This document shows, in pieces, positions 1 to 10,079 of a stretch of 64,000 nt of DNA. Source of the stretch: Loxodes magnus (Eukaryota > Ciliophora > Karyorelictea > Loxodida > Loxodidae); contig CAMPDV010000451.1 in the NCBI GenBank assembly GCA_946699065.1, forward strand, positions 62,001 to 126,000, given 5' to 3'. Both the position numbers and the translations under genes were made by a program. Position 1 is the stretch's first letter, and every line of letters starts with the position of its first letter. Under the pieces are notes generated by a model. The model saw only the letters and a list, made by a program, of their open reading frames with translations, had not been told where the DNA came from and made no database searches.

Positions 1-2340
1 AAAAACTTTACTCTATTACCATTTTTCTTAATTGAAATACCGTTTTTAACTAAGTTTATCAGTCAATTTATTTTAACCTCAAATCTTACTATATCCCTTT
101 TATGATCTAGCAATTTCCCTAATTAGCCAAATCCTCTATATTCACTTTTTTTGTATATCAAACAGCCATCTTATCTAGATACTTTCTTTGAGTTATATCC
201 TACTACTTCCCTTCTACGAACTTCAATTTTGATAATTTCCTACTTTTATTTCCGTTTTAAATGCCTCTATTATTTACCAATCTCCTTTAGTTTAAATATC
301 TTTTCTTCTATCATACATTTTAATATTAGGCTAAGCAATTATTTTTAATCTCTTTCAATTAAACTCTGTAAATGATAGCTTTAATCATATTTTTCACTTT
401 TATAGTTTATCATTCTTCTTATAATCTCTCTTGAGTTCTTAAAATAAATTAATTTTAGTCTATTATTGCTTTGCTTTTTATAGTCTTATTTTGGTCTTTT
501 ACATAATGAAATTTATCATAGCAACATAATTATAAAGTTAATTTATATAAATCTTCGTTCTTTTTTCCGAAATAGTGTTATTCTTTTATCGTTAGTCTGA
601 GTGACTTCTATCTCTATGAGTTAATAATTTAACTTTCTCATTGACATATATTTCAGCTAACTGATACTAGTTTAAAAGTTTAACTCTGTTAGTCTTCTAA
701 ATAAGCTGTATCAGCAGCTTCTCTTTTCTTCTACTCTCTCAACTTTTAATTAATTTTCTTTTTAGTCTAAAATTTAGGTAGTTTCAGTTAGAACTTTAGC
801 ATCACAGAGTATCTAGGTCTAAGCGAAGAAATTTGGAGAGTAAAATTTTAAAAAGGGAAAATAGGAAACTTAATTTATTGTTTAGTATCTAATTCCTAAA
901 TCTATTACACTTCAATAATTATAAATCTGTTTTATCTTAGATATTATTAATCTTTATACCTTCTTACTCACAATCATCACATAAATTAGTTATTAAAATT
1001 CCTTTTAGCTTCACTCTAATGTGAATAGATATCTTTTGTCATGTTAGACTAGCTCTTATTCATTTATAGCTTTTTTAATACTAAGAGTTTTAGTTCTTGA
1101 TAAATCTTCTTTTATTCATTTTTTAAACTTAAGAATTTAGAGAGTTTAGCTGTATTTTTATTGGCTACAGTCTTAATTTGCTAGTTCTTTTTTATAAGTA
1201 TTAAATTCAAATCTTCTGCTTTTTTCTTATCTTTTCAAGGTTATATTATTCTAATAGGTATTTTTCCTTTCCAAGTTAATCTAAACCCTTTTATTTTAAA
1301 ATTCACCTAATTATCCTTTATCTCTAGTTTATTATTATAAATTCTAAAGTTTATTTGGACGCTCCCAGTTTTTAATTAATTTGCTAAGTAAGTTTATCGT
1401 CTGAAGTGTAATAAGCCTGAAAACCCTATTTCATACTTTGTCTCTTTTCTAAATATAGATAGGCAAGTTTTGTCTTAACATATAGAGTTTAGCCTATCTG
1501 CTATAACTAGTGATTTAACTTTACTTTCTAAGTTTATTCTCCAAACTGCAATATAGAGTTTTTTATTTCTTATTTTCAGCTTAGCTTTAATATCCTTTTT
1601 TTAGTTACTATTAGATTTAAGTTCCAACAATTATACTTTAGTTTATAGCTATAATAGCAGGTATTAGGAAAGGAGAAATAACTAATACTTGGAATAAAAA
1701 TTAGCTTTAGGTTAGTTAAACTTGGTAATTATCTTCCAGTGGTGTTCGAAATGCTATATAGAGCAAACTTGTAATGCTATCTATTATTCATAAATCATAT
1801 TATTCTATAACAATAAAAGGTAGAAGTAAGATACTAGATTTAATAAACTGTTCTGAAAAAGGCTTTTGCTATGACTCATAATTAATTTAAAAGCTAAGAT
1901 ATAAAGTAATCTCTTAGATAATAATTATTAATTTTAGCAAACCAGTAAGTATATAACTTATAAACTAAAGATTAAACTCATTTCTTTAAATCATTCTTTA
2001 AATCTATTTTTACAACACTATTCAATTATATTATAATACTAGTATTCAGTTATTTACCAAAATCTATTTACTACTATCTCATTATTATTTCCTATCTATA
2101 TTCTTTCTCTTACTACCTCAGCTTCTATAAACATTCATCTTTTACAATCAACATCCAGTCAATGCTACCATAAATATGCCTTTCTCTTTTATTATCTTTC
2201 CTTCTGAGCTATCTGCTTCATATCTATTAATAACATCCTTGGCTTATGCTATAACAGACTATGTTGGCTGCTTAGTCTAATTACTAATTATACTTCTTTG
2301 GTATCTTTAATATCTAAGACTTTTACTAATAAACATTTAC
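1..2340 (-). CDS. Possible 3' part of a large hypothetical protein gene, running off the window edge
   Basis: I do not recognise this protein. Read on the minus strand with TAA/TAG as Gln and TGA as Trp, codons whose first base lies at coordinates of remainder 2 modulo 3 give a protein-like product through the whole block. The part at about 1.6-1.9 kb has hydrophobic, membrane-like segments broken by short charged loops, and the part below 1.5 kb is rich in Lys, Gln and Glu and looks soluble. The minus strand is purine-rich here, as coding strands usually are. The frame reaches position 1 without an obvious end. Trp is mostly TGA. The same phase continues through the next two blocks up to an ATG at 5534, so one very large membrane protein is possible, but 2.4-4.1 kb also reads well on the other strand. 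With no obligatory stop codons, openness itself proves nothing. Confidence 0.35.
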
Positions 2341-2399
2341 TAGTTTACTTATTAATGAAAAGATCTAACTTAACCATATGATAAAATAGTTAAAATAAC

Positions 2400-4110
2400 T
2401 AAAATAAGATTAAGAAAAGAACTAGACCAACCAGATTAAAAATAGAGTCAAGTAAAGTATTAGTTTCATGCTAATCATAATTACCCAATTTACCTAAACT
2501 ATTTTCCAGATATTAAATTTAAATAACTGAAATTAAGCTTAGAGATATAAAGTGAAGCTTATGAGAAGATACTGAACTAAATATATATACTAGTGCAAAC
2601 TTAAAGTAATGTTTATAGTTTATTTGTATTTATAATTTAATTGGCTAATTATATGACTTAAATGGTACTATCATAATTAAGATCTGCTACTTTTAAATAC
2701 TTACTTTTACTATTTATTTAATTGCAAAATTTAAAAGAAGGAATTTAAAAGAGAAACCTAGGAATTCAATCAAATTAGACTTTTAGCTTTTTACGAGCGA
2801 CAAAGGTTGAAGGCTCATTTATAATAGAGAAGGACGTACACAAGTTGACTATTAACAATTTGAAAAATGAGAAGAAATTAGTGATGATAGGTAAATAAAA
2901 GATACAATTAAAAAGGAATAAAAGTAGGAAAATATTAAAGTTTAAGTTTATAGAAGAGAAATTGTAAGATATAGCTCTAGAAAGCGTCTAGATTAGAAGA
3001 TTGTTTGATATATAAATAATATTAATATATCAAGATGATACTTATTAGAAAAGTATCAGATCATATAAGAGGTTATAGGTAGACTAAGTTTCTAATAAAT
3101 CGAAGATTACCTTATCTCTAAGCGCTATTTAAGTTAAACAAACTGTCAATAGGACTATCCTTTTTAAAGCATTAGAAAATTTACTACTTAAGCTTAATAG
3201 TTAAAGGTTAAAAAATATTATCAATAATAGAAGAGCAATAAATAGCAAAGACTGAATCAAGCTCGAGCAATCAGCATTTCCTGCAATCATTATAATAACT
3301 CTAAGAATATTTACCTTTGTAAGTACTAATGATATCCTAAACTTCTTCTGTACTATAATTTGGTACTTAAATATTGTAAGTACAATAGAAGGATATAAAG
3401 TAAACTGAAGTTAGTTATTTTCTATGAAGTTTTGTAAGAAAGTACTACGTTAAGTAGCAAAAAAAATTAAAATTTTTATTTGTAAAGTAACTACAAAAGA
3501 ACATGCAATGAGGCGTAAATGTAATAATCGGATTAAAAAGATATTAAAGTCGAAGACTAAATCAAAATAAACTGTTATGATTAATTAAGAGATGAAGCTA
3601 TTTGGAATCTGTAAGTTACTATTGAAAAGGAAAAAGTGAAGCAAAAAGGAAAATACTCAATAGTCCTTATTAAGAAGAAAGAGAAAAATAAAACAGAACT
3701 TTAAATTTCAACGCCTCCAGATTATAAACTTTCAGAGAATTTTAATCTACAGCTTAGATTGTAGTGATATTAAGAGTTATTATTAAAAAAATAGTAAAAA
3801 GAAAAGAGACAACTTAGATGTCAGAATAACTTGATTTTCAATTATTAAGAATTGATAAATATCTAATACGAAAACAAAGCTACAAAGCTGAAGAAATATG
3901 CAAAACTCATTTAAATAATGATAATGAATTTTAAAATTAAGATTTATAAACAGGAGATCATTAGTGAAATAAAAAACATATCTTAAATTTCTAAACAATT
4001 AACTAATCATTTGAGTATAAACCTTAGTTTTAATTAAATAGATAAAATATTCTAATATAAATAAGTAATCTTGCATCTTACATAATAGAAGATACTTTCT
4101 TAGTTCAATT
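2400..4110. other. Coding-like block of unresolved strand
   Basis: Base composition flips here: the plus strand becomes purine-rich, whereas the flanking blocks are purine-rich on the minus strand. Plus-strand codons starting at remainder 2 modulo 3 give a charged, Gln/Lys/Glu-rich product that looks soluble, best between 3.5 and 4.1 kb. The minus-strand phase shared with both neighbours gives a strongly hydrophobic product that could be a multi-pass membrane domain. Both translations look acceptable and I cannot choose. Either a plus-strand gene or relic lies between two minus-strand ones, or this is the T-rich membrane part of one large minus-strand gene. Confidence 0.3.
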
Positions 4111-4159
4111 TTAAATAGATTTAAAAAAAATATTTTGAGATAGTTGTTAAATTAGTAAG

Positions 4160-5534
4160 CCTTGAACTGAATTAACTACTAGATTTATTATTTTTAAGTT
4201 ACTTCTTCCTTTTAAACATAAAATGGAAGAATTTTCCCTATCTTTTATAGAATTACTTCTTAATTGTTTTTCTTTCTTTCTATTTTTGCTTTAGCTCAGC
4301 TGGATAAGCATTTTCTCCTTTTCTCTTAATACTATACTTTAATTAGTTCTTGTATAGATCTTAGGTTAATTATTTAAGGAACGGAAACCAGATAGTCTAG
4401 TCTTAGGTTTTTCTCATCTTCACATATTCTTTCAGGTCCCAATGCTTGTAATTTAGTAATTAGGGCTATGAATTTTATTTAACTAACTTCAGGATACTTC
4501 TCTAAAATACTGCTACTAGCTTTTTATAACGATATGGCACAAAAAATTTTTCAGCTGAATACAGCCTTCCTTTTTTTTTGATTTTCGATAATTAAATATT
4601 TCTGCTTTTACTCTGATTAAATGCTAAGTATTAGAATATCAGCTTGTTATTTTAGTTATTTCTTTTCTAATTATTCCATGCTTTCCATCAGTTAATTGAA
4701 CTTGCCTTTAGTTGAATTATTCCTCCTAAAAGTCCTTTTACTTTCTTAATTTTCTTAATTTTGCTGATATTTCTCCTTCATCTTATACATGAAACATGTA
4801 AAAATTAATCAATAGGAATTATTCTTGGCTAATTTAGTTCCAATTAATATAGTTTAATACTGATTTTATCTAGCTCCTGTTAAAAAGTTTTATAATGTCT
4901 AATATATTTTATTTATCTTACAGAAAGGCTAAGTACTTTAGAAGAGATTAAGTAAGTAATATAGTTCAAATTTTATATGATTATTCAGGTAAAAAGAATT
5001 AATCTTAAGATCATCAAGGTACTTGCTTTTAGAAGATACTTCTCCCATTTAAATAAAATCTCTATGTGTTAAATTACTCCATTATATCTTTACTGTTATC
5101 CTTAGTTTATTTAGAAATATTAATAAATGTTTATTATTTAATTCAGCTTTACTATCTGTTCTGCTTTAATTAAAATTATAATATATCATCTATTTTATCT
5201 TTTTATCTAAAAATAGCACATCTTGCTTTATGTGTTTACTACAATTTGAAAAAGCTTTTCATTAAATAAATTTTATATGAGTTTGGTTAGATACCTATTT
5301 ATATCTATATTTAGTTTATATTATGTTTCTTAATAAAATTAGAATAATATAGCTATTACTAATTTTAAAAGCATCTAATGTTTCTTTTCTGTTTGTTCTT
5401 ATTATTAGTTTCATCTATTTCTAAATATTTAGTTTTATAAGTAATTTATTCCTTTTAGAGGTTATTTTCTTCCATTTTATGTAATAATTTTAAAAGTAGT
5501 TAATTCTTCTATTTAATTTCATAATTATTTTCAT
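4160..5534 (-). CDS. Possible hypothetical protein, 5' part, divergent from the RING/Kelch gene
   Basis: I do not recognise a family. The minus strand is purine-rich and one phase gives a soluble, Lys/Gln/Asn-rich product from an ATG at 5532-5534 (a second in-frame ATG is at 5520-5522) down to about 4.16 kb. Around 4.5-4.7 kb it predicts an amphipathic, coiled-coil-like helix. At 4.3-4.45 kb there is a well-mixed stretch with Pro, Asp, Glu and Arg that looks like a folded domain. Gln is often TAA or TAG and Trp usually TGA. The ATG lies 93 bp from the ATG of the plus-strand RING/Kelch gene, a typical divergent arrangement. The same phase continues past 4.1 kb, so this may be the N-terminal part of a protein of more than 1800 residues. 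The call rests on composition and phase only. Confidence 0.38.
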
Positions 5535-5627
5535 TCAATTACTTTAATTTAAATTATTTTCTTAAGTAATTTCTATCCAATCAAATATTAAGTAGCATTT
5601 TTATTTTTTACTCAATAAAAAATTAAA
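5535..5627. promoter_or_regulatory. Short divergent intergenic spacer
   Basis: This 93-bp AT-rich stretch separates the ATG at 5628 (plus) from the putative ATG at 5534 (minus). The bases just before the plus-strand ATG are A-rich. No recognisable box was seen. A promoter role is inferred from position only. Confidence 0.25.
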
Positions 5628-8078
5628 ATGTCAGCAGCCAAGTGTGAATTATGTGAAGAAGATTTCAACTAAGAGCTTAGAAAGCCTAGGTAGTTGGACT
5701 GTGGATGTATTCTCTGTGAGAAATGCTTGAAAGGCATTTATAGACTACAACAAAAGTTTTTATGCAACAAGCATAACATCACCACGTAAAGACCAATTGA
5801 GTAACTACAAATCCCAGATCTAGTAAGTCATTAAGTATAGAACCTTATCAATCTTTAGGATATTTGCTAGACTCATATTTAGAATTCCTTAACCTTATAT
5901 TGTGTATAGGACAGCATAAGAATCTGTGTACAATGTGAATAAGAATCGCATCAAGGACATGGATGTATTACAACGTAGGAGGCACTCTAACAATTCAAAA
6001 TTTACATAGAATAAACTTTTGGAGTTATCAAGTAGAGGATAGACTAATACACTTCTATTTTGGATCAGCGTTAGTAGAAAATGAATGAAGAATAGGTATG
6101 TGGTAGAGATAGGATATTTTAGTTGTTAATGGGAGTTAAGTAGCAAATTTAATAAGTTTTTAAGGAGATGGTGGATGACTAATAGTTGTAAATAGAGTAG
6201 TAGGTGTAGTTATTGGAAGGTACTGCGGATTACTGCCAGTAGATAGGAAGTTAGGTTAATGACATTTCAAATGTTTCTTAGGACAGTATCGTTCAATGTG
6301 AGGATAAGAGGAGTAAGTTGGATTAGTTTGAGTAAGACATCTAGAGTAAGTTCCGATAAGTATCATAGTCGAATGACATCTTATGTTAAGAATAGTTCGT
6401 TTTCTAAAGTATCTAGAATAGATTTCAAGTTAAGTTAATGGAGAAGTTTTAGTCAGGCTAAGTTTACTAGAGTTGCATGATATAAGCTAGCAAGATAAAG
6501 CAGTTACAGATATCAATAAAGTATTTATGCCAAGACTTTCAGTAATAGTCCATCTAGTAAGAAAAGCGTGAATAGGAGTATCGCAAGCAAATATCCTCTT
6601 TAGAATAATAGGTTGCATCTTACATAAATTAGGTCAATGGTTTGAAAACACAGATCATCGGATAGAATAAGACAATTTAAGATTTAACTGATGAGTTAGT
6701 CAAAGCTAAATAAGAATCTTCTTAAGTCCTCTAATAAACATAGCATGAGTATCAACTTTAGTTGAAGAATAAGGACTAATAACGTTAAATCTAATAGCTC
6801 TAGTATGCTTAAGACATTTAAGAGTTGCAATAATAAAAACTCATTCTTCAATAAGATCTAACTCTTAGTCAATAATCTATTACTAAATTATAAGACTAGA
6901 TAGCTAAATTATTTTAAGAGAATATCAATTACTAAGAGTAGATGAAAATCTTATTGAAGGAGTAAGAGGATATGAAGTCTGCATTTAGTTACTTGGAAGC
7001 AGATAATAAGAATAATACTGACTAGCTTAGATAAAAGGAATAATAATTATAAGATCTTTCATAGTCATTGGAGGAATATAAGACTTAAGTTCAATAACTT
7101 AAGGATAATGGTTGGAGTGAGTTGGTGAGAGAGTCAAGTTTCAAGTATAATTTGGCTAAGATAGTGAATAATTCTCCACCAAGGATAGCAGTATATAGGA
7201 GAGTATTCTATGATACCAATAAGATCTAAAGTTACAAGTTGGACAGTATCAATGGCTCCTGTGTTTACAATGTTGTAGCATCAATGACTCCAATAACTGG
7301 TAATTGATCCTCGACACATTAGATCTCTGATGAGTTACTAATCTAGGTGGGTGGTAAATCAACTAAATCACATCTGGATAAGATCTTATAAATAACTATT
7401 GGTAGTGATTCAGGAATAAAAGCATAAGCTTCTTTGATCTAGCCAAGAGCAATTAGATAAATGGGATATGACAATGACAGATTGTTGTATATATTAGGAG
7501 GGTTGGATCCGACATCAAATTCTGGTTCATCTCATCCTTATTATAATTACTACGATTCATTCGAGGTGTACGACATAGTTTTGAATAAGTCTGTGTCATT
7601 GTTGAGAAATAAGGATTGTATCTATGGTAATGGAATATGGGTATCACATGAGAGAGTATGGATAGTGGGTGGTCGAATATAAAGTTCAGATTTATCTAAT
7701 AATTTCCATAGATCAAGTTTGGTATCATCATATGACGTGATGTTGAGTGTGTATTAGTAGTATGGGATGTAGTTACCTAAGCCGGCTTCTTCATTGGCAA
7801 GTGTGTGAGTGAATGAGACTGAGTGTGCTTATATTTGGGACAATGGTAATAATCTTTAGTAAACTTGTGTGTTTGACACTAGGTCAATGATAAGGGATGG
7901 TAGTTAATATCCTTACATATCAACAGCATCTGATTTCTGATACAATGGTCAATAAGTGAATAATGTAATATGGATGTGGAGTAGTGATAAGTCACAGGCA
8001 AATGTGATATATTATTATGACATAAAAGTAGGTTCTTTCAAGGATAGAGAGTGGAAATCTATGCAATTGAGTGAGTGA
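5628..8078 (+). CDS. RING finger / B-box / coiled-coil / Kelch-repeat protein (TRIM-like), 816 aa
   Basis: This is probably a cytoplasmic E3 ubiquitin ligase or scaffold of the TRIM type. Residues 6-49 form a RING-like finger: C6, C9, C25, C27, C30, C33, C46 and H49, with Cys-27 where His is usual. Residues 80-111 are a B-box type 2 finger with ligands C80, H83, C92, D95, C100, C103, H108 and H111. Residues from about 115 to 500 are Gln/Glu/Lys-rich coiled coil. The last 300 residues hold Kelch-like blades with Gly-Gly pairs at 575-576, 624-625 and 681-682, each after a hydrophobic strand. Dozens of Gln are TAA or TAG. In-frame TGA occurs at codons 560, 727 and 771, where Trp fits, beside several TGG. 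I end the gene at TGA 8076-8078 because low-complexity repeat follows soon after. The ATG at 5628 directly precedes the RING domain. The substrate is unknown. Confidence 0.85.
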
Positions 8079-8099
8079 GTTTTCTTTCTTAATGAGGAC

Positions 8100-8420
8100 A
8101 GTTATAAGTAATTATTTTTAAATATATTATTAAGTATATTAAAGTATATTTAAAGTGAATTAAAGTATTATAAAGTATTATAAAGTATTATAAAGTATTA
8201 TTAGTATTCTAAAGTATATTAGAGTATTATAAGTATATTAAAGTATATTTAAAGTATATTTAAAGTGAATTAAAGTATTATAAGTATGATTAAAGTATAT
8301 TAGAGTATATTAAAGTATATTAGAGTATTATAATTATATTAAAGTATTATAAGTATTAAAAGTATTAAGTATATTAGAGTATTATAAAGTATATAATATA
8401 AATTATGTGTATAATTAGAT
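8100..8420. repeat. Degenerate ~10-bp tandem repeat (AAAGTATATT-type)
   Basis: After the RING/Kelch gene the DNA consists of shuffled units such as TAAAGTATAT, TAGAGTATTA and TAAAGTATTA for about 320 bp. It is on the coding strand side immediately 3' of the chosen stop, so it probably includes the 3' UTR and end of the transcript. Confidence 0.75.
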
Positions 8421-8439
8421 GGTATATATATTATATAAA

Positions 8440-8530
8440 TAGAGTTTATAAGTAAAGTATGTATAGAGTATGTATAGAATATGTGTATAGAATGCGAATA
8501 GAGTATGGTAAGAGTGTATGAGGCGAGTGA
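8440..8530. repeat. Short GTATAGAATATG-type tandem repeat
   Basis: Five or so imperfect copies of a 10-12-bp unit (GTATAGA plus GTATG or ATATG) bridge the AAAGTATATT array and the GAAAAA array. The unit looks like a drifted form of the preceding array. Confidence 0.55.
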
Positions 8531-8542
8531 GTTAAATGAAGT

Positions 8543-8935
8543 AAGAAAAGAAAAAAGAAAAAAGAAAAAAGAAAAAAGAAAAAAGAAAAAAGAAAAAAGA
8601 AAAAAGAAAAAAAAAGAAAGAAAAAGAAAAATAAGAAAGAAAAAAGAAAGAAAAGAAAAAAAGAAAAAAGAAAAAAGAAAAAAAGAAAAAAGAAAAAAGA
8701 AAAAAAGAAAAAAGAAAAAAGAAAAAAGAAAAAAGAAAAAAGAAAAAAGAAAAAAGAAAAAAGAAAAAAGAAAAAAGAAAAAAGAAAAAAGAAAAAAGAA
8801 AAAAGAAAAAAGAAAAAAGAAAAAAGAAAAAAGAAAAAAGAAAAAAGAAAAAAGAAAAAAGAAAAAAGAAAAAAGAAAAAAGAAAAAAGAAAGAAAAGAA
8901 GAAAAGAAGAAAAGAAGAAAAGAAAAAAAAGAAAA
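8543..8935 (+). repeat. (GAAAAA)n hexanucleotide microsatellite
   Basis: About 390 bp of GAAAAA units. The middle and right part (roughly 8705-8890) is almost perfect at a period of 6 bp. The left part has extra A or G bases and some GAAAG. All G is on the plus strand, giving complete purine/pyrimidine strand asymmetry. Open frames across it encode only Lys/Glu/Arg or Phe/Ser/Leu runs and are not genes. Confidence 0.95.
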
Positions 8936-9650
8936 ATTTTTTTTTGTAAGAGAAAAAAATGTAAGTAAGAAAGGGAAAAAATTTTGAAGTAAAGAAGAAA
9001 AGTAGCCAAGGGGTGAAATTTAAGAGAATAAAAAATTTGAAAGAAGGGAGAAGGGGTGTAAAATAAATGAGTGTGTAGAAAGAGATAGTGGAGTTAAAGG
9101 AAGAAGAGTAGAGTAATAAAAAGGGTGCAAGGAAGTGTAAAGAAGTGGTAGTAAATTCATGAAAAATGGAAAAGTCTTTTTTTGCTCAGCGTTTTACACT
9201 ACAAGAGATTTTTTTTGATGGACTAGAGGAGGGTTAAAGTGGATAGGGTGTGGGATGGAATGAATTATGTGTTAAAAAAAAATAATTGTATAGGATATTT
9301 TTTGAAAAAAGGTAAAAAATTTAAGAAAGGGACAAATTTTTTGGTTAAATGGAGATGGAGTTAGGAATAAAAAATTATAAATTTATTTTCCTAAAAATTT
9401 TGTGAATGAGCGAGAATAAATTTTTGTTTTTGAGTGAAAGGAATCGAAAAATTTTTTGATTTTTGAAAACGAGTAAAAAGTAATTTGGTGATAAGAGTAA
9501 GAGAAGGTGAAAGGAAAAATAAATGGAGTGTTTTTGGGATGAGTCGGATGCTAGAGGGGAATTTTTTTTAAGAAAATGGGGGGTGTTATAAAGTGAAAAA
9601 TGGTGAAAGCCTTTTTTTGCTCAGCGTTTTACACTGCAAGAGATTTTTTT
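8936..9650. other. Purine-rich spacer between repeats, no gene seen
   Basis: The plus strand stays strongly G+A-rich with many runs such as GGGAAAAAATTTT. I found no domain or convincing protein. Two of the three copies of the conserved GCTCAGCG box lie in or at the edge of this stretch. Confidence 0.5.
9162..9225 (+). repeat. Conserved box, copy 1
   Basis: A roughly 60-bp sequence with the core GCTCAGCGTTTTACACT, then a short A-rich link, AAGAGATTTTTTTTGATGG and ACTA. It is nearly identical to the copy at 9595-9660 and less like the one at 9941-9994. The strong conservation stands out against the diverged surroundings. Confidence 0.85.
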
Positions 9651-9660
9651 TGATGGACTA
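9595..9660 (+). repeat. Conserved box, copy 2
   Basis: Same box as at 9162-9225, about 433 bp downstream, differing by a few bases in the flanking part and by one base in the core region. Its last bases (GATGGACTAA) run straight into the 20-bp tandem array. Confidence 0.85.
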
Positions 9661-9845
9661 AAATTTTTGGGTTTGACTAAAAATTTTGGGTTGGACTAAA
9701 AAAATTTTGGAACGGAATAAAAAATTTTGGAACGGAATAAAAAATCTTGGAATGGAATAAAAAATTCGGGAACGGACTAAAAATTTTTGGAACAGACGTA
9801 AAATTTTGGAATGGACTAAAAAATTTTGGAACAGACTAAAAAAAT
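9652..9845 (+). repeat. ~20-bp tandem array (GGAACGGACTAAAAAATTTT)
   Basis: About nine to ten head-to-tail units of GGAACGGAATAAAAAATTTT with variants GGACTAA, GGTTGGACTAA and GGAACAGACTAA. The first unit is the 3' end of the conserved box, so the array appears to have grown from the box sequence. Confidence 0.88.
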
Positions 9846-9940
9846 TTGAATATAAGAATAGATAATGATGAAAAGAGATAACTAACTAAATTAAGTAAAA
9901 GAAAACAAAAAAAGAAATATAATTAAGAGAGAAAGGAAAA

Positions 9941-9994
9941 GTGTAGAGTTTTTTTTTTGAGATTTACACTATAGAAGAATTTTAGGATGGACTA
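9941..9994 (+). repeat. Conserved box, diverged copy 3
   Basis: GTGTAGAG, a T run, GAGATTTACACTATAGAAG and then GGATGGACTAA match the box at 9162 and 9595 with several differences and loss of the GCTCAGCG part. It lies just after the 20-bp array. Confidence 0.6.
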
Positions 9995-10079
9995 ATCTTG
10001 AATGATTTGTTTTTACTTGTTTTCAAAAATAATAATAAATTTGTTATATAATATAATTTAATACAGTATTTAATATAAA

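Noticed and set aside
1-5534. One definite gene of more than 1800 codons
   Set aside because: The single phase is attractive, but with no obligatory stops a long open frame is not evidence, and 2.4-4.1 kb reads well on the other strand.
7453-7682. Short open frames on both strands within the Kelch region
   Set aside because: The plus-strand one is just a piece of the RING/Kelch gene between Gln codons; the minus-strand one is its antisense shadow.
8446-9009. Long open frames on both strands across the GAAAAA array
   Set aside because: They encode only Lys/Glu/Arg or Phe/Ser/Leu runs dictated by the microsatellite.
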